Shown: positions 16,026 to 26,938, numbered from the stretch's first letter. The stretch is 64,000 nucleotides of DNA from Spirulina major PCC 6313 (GCF_001890765.1 NZ_KV878783.1:4802771-4866770), one strand, 5' to 3'. Numbers and translations: made by a program. The notes: a model not told the origin generated them from the sequence alone.

Positions 16026-16979
16026 ATGTCACTCTCTCCCCCGCTGAGCCTCACGGTTGACCAGCCCGCACCCCGCCTGGATCGGTGGCTGGCGGATCAG
16101 ATTCCGGATCTGTCGCGATCGCGCCTCCAAAAACTCATCGAGCAGGGCCATGTGTCCCGCAACGACCAGCCCTGCACCAATAAAAAAACGGCCCTCAATG
16201 TGGGCGATCGCCTCACCGTCACGATTCCCCCCACCGAACCCCTCACCCTCACCCCCGAAGCCATCCCCCTCGATATCCTCTACGAAGATGAGGTCTTGAT
16301 CATCATCAACAAGCCCGCCGGGATGGTGGTGCATCCCTCCCCCGGCCACGATCGCGGCACGCTTGTCCATGCCCTGCTCCACCATTGCCAAGACTTAGCC
16401 GGGATTGGCGGGATTGAACGGCCGGGCATTGTCCATCGGTTAGATAAAGACACCAGCGGCGCGATCGTCGTGGCGAAAACCGATCATGCCCTCCAGCATC
16501 TTCAGCAGCAAATCAGAACCAAAACTGCCCAACGCCTCTATCACGGCATCGTCTACGGCGCACCCCAAGCGGAGCATGGCACGGTAGACGCGCCCATCGG
16601 ACGGCATCCGGCGGGGTTGAAAAAAATGGCGATCGCGGATCTCGAACGGGGGCGATCGGCCGTCACCCATTGGCAAGTGTTGGAACGGTTGGGCAACTAT
16701 ACCCTGCTGAAATTTCAACTCACCACGGGCCGCACCCACCAAATCCGCGTCCACCTCACCCACATCGGCCACCCACTCCTAGGCGATCCCCTCTACGGGC
16801 CAGGGCGAGCGATGGGGGTGAATTTAACCGGGCAGGCGTTGCACGCCCACCGCTTGAGTCTGGTGCATCCGGTGACGGGGGAGGCGATTGACGCGATCGC
16901 ACCTCGGCCCGCCCAATTTGAAACCCTGTTAACGGTGCTCAAACGACGAACCCACTCCCAAGGGGCCGGACGCGCCTAG
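16026..16979 (+). CDS. rluD: 23S rRNA pseudouridine synthase, RluD family
   Basis: 317 residues from ATG 16026 (an extension to 15945 is less likely because it overlaps the divergent lipoprotein start). An S4 RNA-binding domain covers about 17-66 ([21 protein letters not shown]). The catalytic motif [12 protein letters not shown] places the nucleophile at D140. [20 protein letters not shown] and [11 protein letters not shown] are further family motifs. RluD isomerises U1911/1915/1917 in helix 69; exact target here is inferred. The stop overlaps the convergent ABC ATPase stop by a few bases. Confidence 0.92.
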   Translation: MSLSPPLSLTVDQPAPRLDRWLADQIPDLSRSRLQKLIEQGHVSRNDQPCTNKKTALNVGDRLTVTIPPTEPLTLTPEAIPLDILYEDEVLIIINKPAGMVVHPSPGHDRGTLVHALLHHCQDLAGIGGIERPGIVHRLDKDTSGAIVVAKTDHALQHLQQQIRTKTAQRLYHGIVYGAPQAEHGTVDAPIGRHPAGLKKMAIADLERGRSAVTHWQVLERLGNYTLLKFQLTTGRTHQIRVHLTHIGHPLLGDPLYGPGRAMGVNLTGQALHAHRLSLVHPVTGEAIDAIAPRPAQFETLLTVLKRRTHSQGAGRA

Positions 16980-17779
16980 AGGATTTGCGAGAGGAATTGC
17001 TTGGTGCGATCGTGTTGAGGGTTGTTGAAGAAAACATCAGGGGGAGCTTCTTCGACGAGTTCACCATCCGCCATCAAGACGACGCGATCGGCCACTTCCC
17101 GCGCAAAGCCGACTTCGTGGGTCACACAAACCATGGTCATACCGTCGTCAGCCAGCGATCGCATCGTGTCGAGCACTTCCCGCACCATTTCCGGGTCAAG
17201 GGCGGAAGTGGGTTCATCAAAGAGCATGATCCGGGGTTGCATCGCCAAGGCGCGAGCGATCGCCACCCGTTGCTGCTGACCCCCGGACAGTTGCCCTGGA
17301 TATTTTCGCGCCTGTTCTAAAATTCCCACTTTTTCCAGGAGTTGCATGGCGTGGGCTTCGGCTTCCACTTTCTTGCGGCGACGCACCCAGATCGGCGCGA
17401 GGGTGACATTTTGCAACACGCTCAAATGGGGAAACAGGTTGAACTGTTGGAACACCATCCCCACTTCACGGCGGATCGCATCAATATTTTTTAAATCGTG
17501 GGATAGTTCAATGCCATCCACCATAATCGTCCCTTTTTGATAGGGTTCGAGGGCGTTAAAGGTGCGGATGAAGGTAGATTTTCCGGAACCCGATGGCCCC
17601 ATAATCACCACCACTTCACCTTTACGCACGGTCAAACTCACCCCGCGCAGGACGTGAAATTGGTTGCTGGCGTACCATTTCTGCACATCGGTGGCGACAA
17701 TCATCGCCTCAGCAGGTTTTTTCAGTTCAGCAGCGGGGGCGGTGTCAGAGGTTGGGTTTACCGAAGGGTTGCCAGTCAT
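16976..17779 (-). CDS. Polar amino-acid ABC transporter ATP-binding protein (GlnQ/BztD-like)
   Basis: 267 residues. Walker [11 protein letters not shown]-loop [12 protein letters not shown], signature [16 protein letters not shown], Walker [13 protein letters not shown], switch His in CVTHEVGFA. Family level is that of HisP/GlnQ/BztD amino-acid importers. The first 26 residues are a poorly conserved extension; ATG at codon 27 ([11 protein letters not shown]) is an alternative start. In most cyanobacteria the permease and binding-protein genes are upstream in an operon; here neither is adjacent, so the ATPase is either isolated or the operon is split. Confidence 0.9.
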   Translation of the reverse strand: MTGNPSVNPTSDTAPAAELKKPAEAMIVATDVQKWYASNQFHVLRGVSLTVRKGEVVVIMGPSGSGKSTFIRTFNALEPYQKGTIMVDGIELSHDLKNIDAIRREVGMVFQQFNLFPHLSVLQNVTLAPIWVRRRKKVEAEAHAMQLLEKVGILEQARKYPGQLSGGQQQRVAIARALAMQPRIMLFDEPTSALDPEMVREVLDTMRSLADDGMTMVCVTHEVGFAREVADRVVLMADGELVEEAPPDVFFNNPQHDRTKQFLSQIL

Positions 17780-17910
17780 GGAATCTCCTGTAGAAACATT
17801 GGGCAGCTTAAGGGGATTTTAGTTGACAATTTACATTACAACTGAATAATTGCTGACATTCTGGGGGCGATCGCATCAAATGTTCACCCGAATGTGTTGT
17901 GGGCCACGCT

Positions 17911-18330
17911 CTAAAATCCTCCTGCCTTAGGATAGTCCACCCCTGACCATTGGCCCGAAGCCACCCAAATACCGCCGTGTTGCTCCACTAGGGCGGGGCG
18001 CATCACATAGCCCCACACCCGGCCAAGGGGCTGGCCCCCAGGGGTGAACACTTCGATGTGTTGGCGATCGTATTCGTTTTGCTCCGGCGATCGCCCCTCC
18101 TCATAGGTCTCTAAGGGATCTAAGATCGCCAAAATATCAACCGCCTCGAACGTTAACAACACCCCCATAATCCGCTCCATGCCGTGGGTCATGGCGGGAT
18201 AGCCATAGGTCGGGAGGTGATAGAGCCGCCCCCAGGTGTAGGCGGGTTGGGCCCGGTGGGGGCGATCGCCACAATAGGCCTGATAATTGGCCTCGCCGGG
18301 CTTCAGTGTGCCGTAGACAAAGACTTGAAT
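17911..18330 (-). CDS. Gamma-glutamylcyclotransferase-like protein (AIG2/GGCT fold)
   Basis: 139 residues from ATG 18330 (frame open to 18360). Begins MIQVFVYGTLKPGE, the YGTL phosphate/carboxylate loop that defines the GGCT/AIG2 fold; the fold's glutamate may be in TYEEG. Typical activity is release of 5-oxoproline from gamma-glutamyl amino acids, but cyanobacterial members are uncharacterised. Monocistronic with a 140-bp divergent gap to the M16 peptidase. Confidence 0.8.
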   Translation of the reverse strand: MQVFVYGTLKPGEANYQAYCGDRPHRAQPAYTWGRLYHLPTYGYPAMTHGMERIMGVLLTFEAVDILAILDPLETYEEGRSPEQNEYDRQHIEVFTPGGQPLGRVWGYVMRPALVEQHGGIWVASGQWSGVDYPKAGGF

Positions 18331-18471
18331 CATTGCCACCTCAATTGAACAATCTTCCAAAAATTAGGGCCGTAATTCTAGATTTTGTATCAGATTCATC
18401 AAATCCACCACCGCACCCCGGCTAAGATAGTGAGGTTAATACGGCGTTAAAGTGTGGCTATTTTTTAGTTA

Positions 18472-19755
18472 TTGAGTCTTTTGCAACAACTCTCTGCACC
18501 GCAAACCCATTCCGCGTTTCCCGCCGACGTGATTCGGCTGCCTAATGGTCTGACCATTATTCATCAGCCCTTGCCCGTCACCCCAGTCGTGGCGGTGGAT
18601 GTTTGGGTCAAAGCCGGGGCCACCACCGAGCCGGATTCCTGGCACGGGATGGCCCACTTTCTAGAGCATATGGTGTTCAAAGGCAGTGATCAGGTTGCGC
18701 CGGGAGAATTTGACTGGATCATTGAAGCCAGCGGTGGGGCCACCAATGCCGCCACGAGTCACGATTATGCCCATTTTTTCATCACCACAGCGGCGCAATA
18801 CCTTCCCCAAACCCTGCCCTATTTTGCGGATATCCTCCTCCATGCGGTGATTGACGATACGGAATTTGGGCGTGAAATGGATGTGGTGATTGAGGAGATT
18901 CGGGGCTGCCAGGATGATCCCGATTGGCTGGGGTTTCAAGCCCTCTGTGAAACGGTGTATGGGGATTCACCCTATGGCCGTTCGATTTTAGGCACGGAAG
19001 CCCAAGTGCGGGAGCGATCGCCCCAGCAAATGCGCTGTTTTCACCAGACCCATTACCAACCGGAAAACATGACGGTGGTGATCGTCGGCGGGGTGGAACG
19101 GGAAACCGCGATCGCCCTGATCAGCGAGGCCTTTGGTTCCTTTGCGGTGCGATCGGAATGTCCCCCGTTAACCACCCATCCGCTGCCCCATCTCGAAAAA
19201 ATTACCCGCACCGAACTCCGATTACCGCGCCTCGAACAGGCCCGCCTCTTACTGGCTTGGACGGCTCCGGGGGTGGATTTGATGGATGTGGGGATTGGCT
19301 TGGATATGCTGTCGGTGCTGTTGGCGGGGGGGCGATCGTCGCGGCTCGTTCGGGATCTGCGAGAAGAGGCGCAATGTGTGTGGGATGTGGGGAGTGAATT
19401 TTCCCTGCAAAAGAACGCGAGCTTATTAACGATCAATGCCTGGCTCGATGATGCACAGTTGCCGGACGTTGAAGCGATGATCCAAGACCACCTCCATCAC
19501 CTCCAAACCACACCAATGAGCAGGGCGGAACTGAACCGGATTAAACGGTTGCTCTGTAATGACTATGCCTTTTCGACGGAAACACCGGCCCAACTGGCGG
19601 GGCTTTATGGCTACTACAACACGATCGCCCAAGCGGAACTCGCGGTGACCTATGCTGAAAGAATCCAACGGATGACCCCGGACATTCTCCAGCAGATCGC
19701 CCAAGACTATCTCAAGCCGGATTGCTATGCGGTGACGGTGATGCGATCGCTCTAA
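18472..19755 (+). CDS. M16 zinc peptidase, catalytic subunit
   Basis: 427 residues from a TTG start; no in-frame ATG precedes the conserved region. The inverted zinc motif HFLEH is at 62-66, with the third ligand Glu downstream in EEIRG. Two M16 beta-alpha domains are visible, the second near TRTELRLPRLEQARLLL. It is followed 43 bases later by a second M16 gene that lacks the motif, the usual catalytic/non-catalytic pair of PqqF/processing-protease type. Substrate unknown. Part of a two-gene operon. Confidence 0.9.
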   Translation: MSLLQQLSAPQTHSAFPADVIRLPNGLTIIHQPLPVTPVVAVDVWVKAGATTEPDSWHGMAHFLEHMVFKGSDQVAPGEFDWIIEASGGATNAATSHDYAHFFITTAAQYLPQTLPYFADILLHAVIDDTEFGREMDVVIEEIRGCQDDPDWLGFQALCETVYGDSPYGRSILGTEAQVRERSPQQMRCFHQTHYQPENMTVVIVGGVERETAIALISEAFGSFAVRSECPPLTTHPLPHLEKITRTELRLPRLEQARLLLAWTAPGVDLMDVGIGLDMLSVLLAGGRSSRLVRDLREEAQCVWDVGSEFSLQKNASLLTINAWLDDAQLPDVEAMIQDHLHHLQTTPMSRAELNRIKRLLCNDYAFSTETPAQLAGLYGYYNTIAQAELAVTYAERIQRMTPDILQQIAQDYLKPDCYAVTVMRSL

Positions 19756-19798
19756 ACGTCCCCAGTTTGTGATCCTACCCCCATCTTTTTAGTTCCCT

Positions 19799-21061
19799 AT
19801 GTCGGCCCAACCCTTAACTCAAGCCCGTTTAGCCAACGGGATTACCGTAATCGCAGTGGAAAATAATGCGGCGGATATTGTGGCGGCGCGGTGTTTTGTG
19901 CGGGCGGGAGGACGGTGGGAAGCTCCGGCTCAAAGTGGGATTTCCCATCTCCTTTCGGCGGTGATGACCAAAGGCACAACGACCCTATCCTCGGCGGACA
20001 TTGCCGACCGGGTGGAGTCCACCGGGGCCAACATGGGGACGGATGTATCGGCGGACTATTTTGTCCTCAGTTTGAAAACCGTGACGGCGGATTTTCCGGC
20101 GATGCTCCAGTTGGCGGCGGACTTGTTGCGATCGCCCAGCTTCCCCCCGGACGAAGTCCAACTCGAACGCCAACTCACCCTCCAAAACATCCGCGCTCAA
20201 CAGGAACGCCCCTTTAGCCTTGCCTTTCAACAACTGCGCACCGCTATGTATGCCGGCCATCCCTACGGCGGCTCCATGCTCGGCACACCGGAAACCATCC
20301 AAACCCTCACCCCGGAAGCTCTTCATGCTTACCATCGCACCTACTTTCGCCCCGATAATATGGTGATCAGCTTGTGCGGGCGGATTGTGCGGGAAGATGC
20401 GATCGCCCAAATCGAAGCCATTTTTGGCAATTGGACTGCCCCCCCTGCCGTGATCCCCCTGCCCCCTGTTCCCACCATCACCCCCCAACCCGGCTGCCAC
20501 ATCATCCCCCAAGACACCCAGCAATCCATCGTCATGCTCGGCTACGCCGCCCCTTCCGTCCACAGCACCACCGACTACATCCCCCTCAAGGTAATTAACA
20601 CCTACCTCGGCAGCGGCTTATCCAGTCGCCTCTTTGTGGAACTGCGGGAAAAACAGGGACTCGCCTACGATGTTTCCGCCTTTTATCCCACCCGCTACCA
20701 CCAATCCCAATTTGTCGCCTACATGGGCACGGCCCCCGAAAACACCCAAATCGCCGTTGATTGCCTCCACCGAGAACTGAAACGTCTCTGCGAGGTGGTG
20801 CTCAATCCCGAAGACCTCCAAGCCTCGAAAAATAAACTCCTGGGTCAATACGCCCTCGGCAAACAAACCAACGCTGAAATTGCCCAGCTTTTCGGCTGGT
20901 ATCAAATCATTGATCTCGGCGTGGACTTTGATCAACAGTTTCAAGATGCCGTCAATGCCGTCACCCTAGAGGACTTGCAAACCATTGCCCAACGCTATTT
21001 CACAACGCCCTATCTGTCGATCATTGGCCCGGCAACCCAAGTCAGCACCGTTGTTTTCTAA
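19799..21061 (+). CDS. M16 family protein, non-catalytic partner
   Basis: 420 residues. At the position of HXXEH it reads HLLSA (50-54), so zinc cannot bind. The C-terminal R/Y pair typical of non-catalytic subunits is in LSSRLFVELREKQGLAYDVSAFY (R and Y conserved). It probably forms a closed heterodimer chamber with the product of the upstream gene. Stop TAA overlaps the convergent histidine kinase gene by 4 bases. Confidence 0.9.
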   Translation: MSAQPLTQARLANGITVIAVENNAADIVAARCFVRAGGRWEAPAQSGISHLLSAVMTKGTTTLSSADIADRVESTGANMGTDVSADYFVLSLKTVTADFPAMLQLAADLLRSPSFPPDEVQLERQLTLQNIRAQQERPFSLAFQQLRTAMYAGHPYGGSMLGTPETIQTLTPEALHAYHRTYFRPDNMVISLCGRIVREDAIAQIEAIFGNWTAPPAVIPLPPVPTITPQPGCHIIPQDTQQSIVMLGYAAPSVHSTTDYIPLKVINTYLGSGLSSRLFVELREKQGLAYDVSAFYPTRYHQSQFVAYMGTAPENTQIAVDCLHRELKRLCEVVLNPEDLQASKNKLLGQYALGKQTNAEIAQLFGWYQIIDLGVDFDQQFQDAVNAVTLEDLQTIAQRYFTTPYLSIIGPATQVSTVVF

Positions 21062-24000
21062 GCTCTGCCGAATCCTGCTGGGGGATTACCGGGCTGTGGG
21101 GGGGATTGTCGGAGGGGCAATTTAATCCAAAAACAGGTTTGACCCGGTTGGCTGGTGCAGGTCAATTGACCTTGATGATTTTCGGTGATGATTTGGTAGC
21201 TGATCGATAATCCTAACCCTGTCCCTTTGCCGATCGCCTTGGTGGTAAAGAAGGGGTCAAAGAGGCGGGCTTGGGCTTCTGAGGTGATGCCGGAACCGTT
21301 GTCGATAATGGCGATCGTGATGCCGTCCGCTTCGGGGCGGGTGACGATGCGAATCTTGCTAGGGTCGGCTTGAATGGCGGCGTGGGAACGGTTCTGATCG
21401 CGCTCCTCTAGGGCATCGATGGCATTCACCAGCAGATTCATAAATACCTGATTTAACTGGCCGGCGTAGCAGTTAATCAGGGGCAATGCGCCGTAGTCTT
21501 TGATGACGGCGATCGCAGGTCGGGCCTCACTGGCCCGCAGTCGAGTCTGCAAAATCATCAAGGTGCTATCAATGCCGTCGTGAATATTGACATCTTTAAT
21601 TTCCGACTCATCCAGCCGGGAAAAGGTGCGCAGGGATTGGACAATGGCGCGGATGCGCTCGGTTCCCACCCGCATTGATTGGAGCAGGTGTTGAAAATCC
21701 GTTTTCAGAAACTCCAGATCCAGGTCTTCGATCAAGTCGGCAATCTCAGGCTGGGGATCGGGATAGTGGTGCTGATAGGCATTGACCAGTTGAATCAGGC
21801 CGGCGCTGTATTCATCCGCATGGGCGAGGTTGCCATGGATAAAGTTGACCGGATTGTTGATTTCGTGGGCGACCCCGGCCACCAATTGCCCCAGGCTCGA
21901 CATTTTTTCACTTTGCACGAGCCGTAGTTGAGTCCGTTGCAATTCTGCGAGGGCGGCGGCGGCTTCGGCGGCTTTGGTTTGGCTTTGGGCGAGGAGGCTG
22001 GCTTGGGTGAGGGCGATCGCTAATTGTCCCACCACCGCTTCGAGCAGTTCCACCTCATCATCTAGCCACGGCCGCACCCCTTGACTTTGGGTACAGGCAA
22101 ACACCCCGTAGCGATCGCCCACCTCATCCCACACCGGCAAAACCAACATTGAACGATTTCCCAAACCCTGCAACATCGACCGAACCCTCGGATCATCAAC
22201 AGCGCTCGTATCATCTAAACGAACAATGCGCCGCTGCAAAATCAAATCCGAAAGACTGCCAAACGCCGCCACAGGATGCCGCCCCACCAAACTCGGTAAG
22301 CCCGGTATCACCACTTCAGTCACCACCTCCCAATAGTGACTTTCGTCAATGTCCAGATACCAAGCAAAATGACAACGGTCTACCTTTAGAAAGGCTTGGA
22401 TATCCCGCACACTGGTGTTGAGAATATGATCAAGATGGAGGGTTAACGAGTGGCGAATCTGTTGCGTCAGTTGGTTGAGGAGTTGTTCACGATCGGCCTG
22501 TTGTTGAATCTGGGCGGCGGATTCCCGGAGCGCGATCTCGGCGTTTTTCATCTCAGTGATATTCAAGACTGACCCCAACAGGCCGATACAGTGGCCCTCT
22601 CCATCTCGCCAGATACTCCCGTTGGCGCGAATCCATTCGACCCCTCCCGTCGGTGTGAGCACGCGATGCTCAATACTGTAGTCGGTTTCTGTGGCGAGGG
22701 CTTGCTCTACCGCTGCGAGGGTTGCGTCCAGATCGTCCGGATGGATGAGGGCAACATAGTCTTTAAAGGTGCGGCCCAAGAGTCCCACCTCTAGGCCAAA
22801 GACACGTTCAACGGCACTCGACCAAAACACATCGTTCGTGCAGCGGTTCCAGCGCCAACAGCCAAGTTTCCCGGCTTCCAGGGTGGTTTGAAGGAGAGCG
22901 TCTTTTTCACGGAGGGCGGCTTCCACTTCCTTGAGGCTGGTGATGTCCCGCGCCACAATGACCACTGTATTTTCTTGCTGGGGGGCAATGATCGAGTCAA
23001 AATAGACGATGCGATCGCCCAACGGCAAACTATAATCCATGCGCACCAATTCTTGGGTATCAACCGCTTGTTGGATATACGCCAAAAAGAAGTCCGCCAG
23101 ATCCACCGGAAAAATCTCATGGAGGGTTCTACCAATGGAGGTCTCCGCCGGTTGATACAGCAGCGGCGCACTACTGGAGGCAATTTTGAGGTAGCGACCG
23201 TCCCGATCCATGACGAGGATCACATCTTGAATCGCGCTAAACAAGGCCAGCAATTCAGCGCGGGATTCTCGCAGTTCTTCTTCTGCGGCTTTGCGATCGT
23301 CAATATCGGCCATCGTTCCCAACATCCGATGGGCTTGACCCGTTTCATCCCTGAAGAAAATCCCCCGATCTTCCACATAGATATAACTGCCATCCCGCCG
23401 CCGCAGCCGATAATCCATATTGTAGGGACGACCCGCCGCCATACAGTCATTCAACAGGCTGAGGGTTTTTTCGCGATCGTCGGGGTGAATCCACTGCGCC
23501 CAATCCTGAGCATTAAACGTTTTAAACGCATCGGGCGGATGACCCGTCATCGCCTCCATGGCTCCCATCCAACGAATGTTTCCGCTGGCAATGTTGTAGT
23601 CGTAGATCAGTTGTCCCGTCTGTTCACAGACGCTTTGAAAGCGCTGTTCACTGTCCACGAGGGCGATTTCTGCCTGTTTACGGGCCGTAATTTCCACAAT
23701 TAAGCCATCCCAAACGATCGCACCCTCGGCGGTGCGCTCTGGTTTGGAGAGGAGTTCAACCCATTTGAGTTGCCCCGAAGGGGTGATGATCCGGTGTTCA
23801 TATTGGGCCCGTTCTAGGGTTTGGGCAGTGGTGGTAATCAGCGTTTGTAGCCCCGGTAAGTCGTCAGGATGGACATAACTAAACGCCGTGATAAAGGATT
23901 CGGGTTCGAGTTCATACAGATCCCGACACCCCTCGGAAACATAGGGGAAACGATAGGTTCCGTCGGCATCCATCCGAAATTGATAGATGACCCCTGGTAA

Positions 24001-24198
24001 ATTCGCCGCCACCCGTTGAAGCCGTAGCTGGCTGGCTTCTAGCTCGCGGGTGCGCTCCTCAATCGTGGATCGGAGGTCTTCGGTGAGTCTGTGCCAGGAA
24101 AGGGCTTGGGTTTGGGCGGCGAGTTGCTCGCGTAGGGCGGCGTTTTCAGCTTCGAGAGCGGCAATGCGCTGGCGATCGCCTTGAATGTCTGGAGACAT
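21058..24198 (-). CDS. Cytoplasmic multi-PAS/GAF sensor histidine kinase
   Basis: 1046 residues with no transmembrane helix. Order: N-terminal coiled coil (about 8-65), four PAS domains (about 65-180, 183-310, 318-430, 430-555; the second to fourth each end in a PAC-like FRDETGQAHRMLGTMADI type strand), a GAF domain (about 575-735), then the HisKA domain with GVAHEINNPVNF near 776 and HATPase_c (NLLVNAIDAL, DNGSGI, GTGLGLSIS). No receiver domain is fused and no response regulator is adjacent. Signal unknown; the GAF lacks an obvious bilin-binding cysteine. Confidence 0.9.
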   Translation of the reverse strand: MSPDIQGDRQRIAALEAENAALREQLAAQTQALSWHRLTEDLRSTIEERTRELEASQLRLQRVAANLPGVIYQFRMDADGTYRFPYVSEGCRDLYELEPESFITAFSYVHPDDLPGLQTLITTTAQTLERAQYEHRIITPSGQLKWVELLSKPERTAEGAIVWDGLIVEITARKQAEIALVDSEQRFQSVCEQTGQLIYDYNIASGNIRWMGAMEAMTGHPPDAFKTFNAQDWAQWIHPDDREKTLSLLNDCMAAGRPYNMDYRLRRRDGSYIYVEDRGIFFRDETGQAHRMLGTMADIDDRKAAEEELRESRAELLALFSAIQDVILVMDRDGRYLKIASSSAPLLYQPAETSIGRTLHEIFPVDLADFFLAYIQQAVDTQELVRMDYSLPLGDRIVYFDSIIAPQQENTVVIVARDITSLKEVEAALREKDALLQTTLEAGKLGCWRWNRCTNDVFWSSAVERVFGLEVGLLGRTFKDYVALIHPDDLDATLAAVEQALATETDYSIEHRVLTPTGGVEWIRANGSIWRDGEGHCIGLLGSVLNITEMKNAEIALRESAAQIQQQADREQLLNQLTQQIRHSLTLHLDHILNTSVRDIQAFLKVDRCHFAWYLDIDESHYWEVVTEVVIPGLPSLVGRHPVAAFGSLSDLILQRRIVRLDDTSAVDDPRVRSMLQGLGNRSMLVLPVWDEVGDRYGVFACTQSQGVRPWLDDEVELLEAVVGQLAIALTQASLLAQSQTKAAEAAAALAELQRTQLRLVQSEKMSSLGQLVAGVAHEINNPVNFIHGNLAHADEYSAGLIQLVNAYQHHYPDPQPEIADLIEDLDLEFLKTDFQHLLQSMRVGTERIRAIVQSLRTFSRLDESEIKDVNIHDGIDSTLMILQTRLRASEARPAIAVIKDYGALPLINCYAGQLNQVFMNLLVNAIDALEERDQNRSHAAIQADPSKIRIVTRPEADGITIAIIDNGSGITSEAQARLFDPFFTTKAIGKGTGLGLSISYQIITENHQGQLTCTSQPGQTCFWIKLPLRQSPPQPGNPPAGFGRA

Positions 24199-24224
24199 AC
24201 GATTGAGGATAGCGGAGGTGGCCT

Positions 24225-25112
24225 TTATCTTAACGTGATTACTCGTTGGGCTAAACGTAACTTGGCGGAGCGCGATCGCCGGTTGTCCTGTTTTTCATCG
24301 GCTTGGGCCACGATCGGCTTTTTGGTCACAATTTGCAACAGTTCTGACCCCCGAAACGCATATTTCACAATCCGATCTTCGAGGCTGTGAAAACTGATGA
24401 TCGCGATTCGTCCCTCCGGTTTTAACCAATGGGTTGCCCGATCTAAAAACAGCGCGAGGGAATCCAATTCGGTATTCACTGCAATCCGCAACGCTTGAAA
24501 GACACGGGTGGCGGGATGGATGCGACCATGGCGACATTGGGGCGGAATCGCATTCATAATCACGTCCACTAGATCTGTGGTGGTGTGCAGAGGGCGACGG
24601 GCCACGATCGCCCGCGCAATCCGTTTAGAAAACCGCTCTTCGCCATATTCAGAGAAAATCCGCACTAACTCCACTTCCGAGCGATGGTTAATGATCTCCG
24701 CCGCTGTCACCCCTTGCCCCTGATCCATGCGCATATCCAAAGGCGCGGCGTGCTGAAAACTAAAACCCCGCTCCGGGCGATCCAGTTGCGGCGAACTCAC
24801 CCCCAAATCCGCCAAAATGCCGTCAAATTGCCCAGCCTGGCCGGGATAGTCGGCAAAATTGCCCTGCCAAAACTGCACCGAGGCGGGGAGGTGGGCTTGG
24901 GCAGCGGCGATCGCAGCCTCATCCCGATCAATCGCCGTCAATTGCACCGCATCCGCCGCCGCCAAAATCAGCCCACTATGGCCCCCACCGCCCACCGTCG
25001 CATCCAAATAATGCCCCCCAGGGCGCACATTCAGCCCCGCGAGCACCTCCCGGCTTAAAACCGAGATATGGTGAAAGGCGAGATCCGGTAACTCGTTGCG
25101 ATCGTCCGTCAT
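24225..25112 (-). CDS. rsmH: 16S rRNA m4C1402 methyltransferase RsmH
   Basis: N4-methylates C1402 in the ribosomal P site using SAM. 295 residues from ATG 25112. SAM motif [12 protein letters not shown], then [10 protein letters not shown]; the target-loop motif is [17 protein letters not shown], and [17 protein letters not shown] is the C-terminal family signature. The start is set by translational coupling: TGATG joins the upstream ABC gene stop to this ATG. The open frame further upstream to 25169 would lie inside the ABC gene. Not in a dcw cluster, as is usual in cyanobacteria. Confidence 0.95.
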   Translation of the reverse strand: MTDDRNELPDLAFHHISVLSREVLAGLNVRPGGHYLDATVGGGGHSGLILAAADAVQLTAIDRDEAAIAAAQAHLPASVQFWQGNFADYPGQAGQFDGILADLGVSSPQLDRPERGFSFQHAAPLDMRMDQGQGVTAAEIINHRSEVELVRIFSEYGEERFSKRIARAIVARRPLHTTTDLVDVIMNAIPPQCRHGRIHPATRVFQALRIAVNTELDSLALFLDRATHWLKPEGRIAIISFHSLEDRIVKYAFRGSELLQIVTKKPIVAQADEKQDNRRSRSAKLRLAQRVITLR

Positions 25113-25759
25113 CACACTGCCGCTGGCGTGAGGGTAATCGGTTCGAGGCGACCCTGGGCAATTTGCCAACTGTGATCTGCGATCGCCGCCATATCCCCCG
25201 CATCATGGGTCACCACCAACAGCGTCCAATGGGCTTTTAACTTCTGCAACAGCCGCACCAACTGCTGCCGCATCGACCAATCCAGCCCCGCCGTCGGCTC
25301 ATCCAAAAGCAAAATATTCGGTTGGCGAATCAGTTGCACCGCCAACGCCAAGCGCCGCTGTTGCCCGCCGCTGAGGTTATTCGGGGAAGTGCTGAGGGAG
25401 AGATGATCTAGTCCCACTTCCTGTAATGCCGCGTGAATCTGTTCGCTGATCAACTCCGGATGACCCAAGCGCAACTCTTCAAACAGGGTGTTGCCGCAAA
25501 AATGCCGCTCCGGAAACTGGAACACTAGACCCGCTAAATATTGCAATTCATAGCTATCAAGAACTTGGGTTCCCCATTGCACTACCCCGCTGGTATGTTC
25601 CGCCAGACCGGCTAAAATTTCGAGCAAGGTGGACTTTCCCGACCCACTCGGCCCCACCACCAGCCCTAATTTTTGGGGCGGCAGTTCTAAATTAATCCTA
25701 TGCAGAATCGGATTCGGTGCGGCGGGGGGATGGTAGGACAAGTCGCGCAAATGCAGCAT
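25112..25759 (-). CDS. ABC transporter ATPase, EcfA/CbiO-like
   Basis: 215 residues, a minimal ATPase. Walker [10 protein letters not shown], signature [15 protein letters not shown], Walker [13 protein letters not shown], switch His VTHDAGDMA. Short length, and [15 protein letters not shown] after the Q-loop, resemble ECF/cobalt-type ATPases and the related plastid ABCI proteins. No T or S component is next to it. Overlaps rsmH by the stop/start TGATG, so the two are probably cotranscribed. Confidence 0.85.
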   Translation of the reverse strand: MLHLRDLSYHPPAAPNPILHRINLELPPQKLGLVVGPSGSGKSTLLEILAGLAEHTSGVVQWGTQVLDSYELQYLAGLVFQFPERHFCGNTLFEELRLGHPELISEQIHAALQEVGLDHLSLSTSPNNLSGGQQRRLALAVQLIRQPNILLLDEPTAGLDWSMRQQLVRLLQKLKAHWTLLVVTHDAGDMAAIADHSWQIAQGRLEPITLTPAAV

Positions 25760-25908
25760 GGTGGCGAGGATAAGGCACAGTTCTACGGTATCACTTTCGG
25801 AACTTGTCGGATCAGGCGACCGTCAGAGAACCCAACCCAAACAGCTTTGTGATCCCTAGGGGCTGTTGAATTCACCACACTTTTTCATTCAATTTAGGAC
25901 GAAATCCG

Positions 25909-26919
25909 ATGATCATGAACCGTTTACGCCAACGTGGTTTGGCAATAGTTTCATCCTCAATTTTACTGGTGAGCTTAGGCAGTACGGCGGCTTGGGCGGG
26001 TGATCCGTTTCGGGGCGATCGCAACCCTAGCAATATTGGCGATCATACCGAAGCGGCGTTTGAAGCGATTTTCGCCGAGGGAAACTATCGCGCCGCCCTC
26101 CACCATATCCAAATGGCCTTGCGGACGGAAGGGAGCGATCCCCTCGCTCCGGCGATTCGTGCCTCCCTAGCCTATAACTTGGATAGTGATTTGGAGACGA
26201 TGCAACAATACGCCGAAGCAACGAAGACGGCGGCCCAAGCTCTTCTCGATCGCCCCAATGTCTCCCCCCAAGACCAAATTCGCGGCAATCTCTACCTCGC
26301 AGCGGGGACGTTTCTTGATGGGGTCTATACCTGGGAGAACGACAAGGACTATGTCTCAGCGGCGTTGACGGTGCAGGAAGTCTTTCGCTATATCAATGCA
26401 GCGGAACGCATTGATGATGAAGCAGACTTGAATGATCCGGAGTTGAACCTGGTCAAGGGCTATATTGAGTTGCTGCTGTCGGTGAATTTGCCGATGTCCA
26501 GCCCGGAAAATGCGATCGCGCAATTCGAGGCCAGTGCCCGACCGCGCTATTTAGTCGATCGGGGGATTGCGATCGCCTATCGTGACATTGGCTATAAAGC
26601 CGGGAAAGCCGAAGATGCCACCAAGGCCCGCAACGCCTACCGCAACGCCCTCAATCATGTCAATAACAGCCTCGACGCAACCCCCGGTAACCCCGAACTC
26701 CTTTACCTCAAAGCCCAAATCCTCCACGAACTGGGCAAAGTCAATCAGGGCGTGGCCAAACAAGACCCCACCCCTAGCGATGTGGCTCAGGTCGAAGAAG
26801 CCTTAGATCTCTTCAACCAAGCCCTTGCCGCACGGGCGCAATTGCCTGTGAGTTTGCCGGGTCAAATCGAGCGCGAGCGCAATATTGCCCAAACCTGGCT
26901 GAATACCCACGGCAACTAG
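25909..26919 (+). CDS. Exported helical-repeat (TPR-like) protein
   Basis: 336 residues. N-terminal signal peptide with likely cleavage at AWA|GD (around residue 31). The mature part is all-helical: repeated units such as NYRAALHHIQMALRTEG, TMQQYAEATKTAAQALLDR, ATKARNAYRNALNHVNNSLD and VEEALDLFNQALAAR suggest TPR-type repeats. Expected in the periplasm; no enzymatic motif. ATG 25915 is an equally good start. Followed by a large repeat island and a strong bidirectional terminator. Confidence 0.65.
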   Translation: MIMNRLRQRGLAIVSSSILLVSLGSTAAWAGDPFRGDRNPSNIGDHTEAAFEAIFAEGNYRAALHHIQMALRTEGSDPLAPAIRASLAYNLDSDLETMQQYAEATKTAAQALLDRPNVSPQDQIRGNLYLAAGTFLDGVYTWENDKDYVSAALTVQEVFRYINAAERIDDEADLNDPELNLVKGYIELLLSVNLPMSSPENAIAQFEASARPRYLVDRGIAIAYRDIGYKAGKAEDATKARNAYRNALNHVNNSLDATPGNPELLYLKAQILHELGKVNQGVAKQDPTPSDVAQVEEALDLFNQALAARAQLPVSLPGQIERERNIAQTWLNTHGN

Positions 26920-26938
26920 GTCACGGCATACCGGAATC

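Noticed and set aside
22888-23703. 271-codon plus-strand open frame within the histidine kinase gene
   Set aside because: Antisense shadow of PAS-domain coding sequence; no recognisable motif, no ribosome site.
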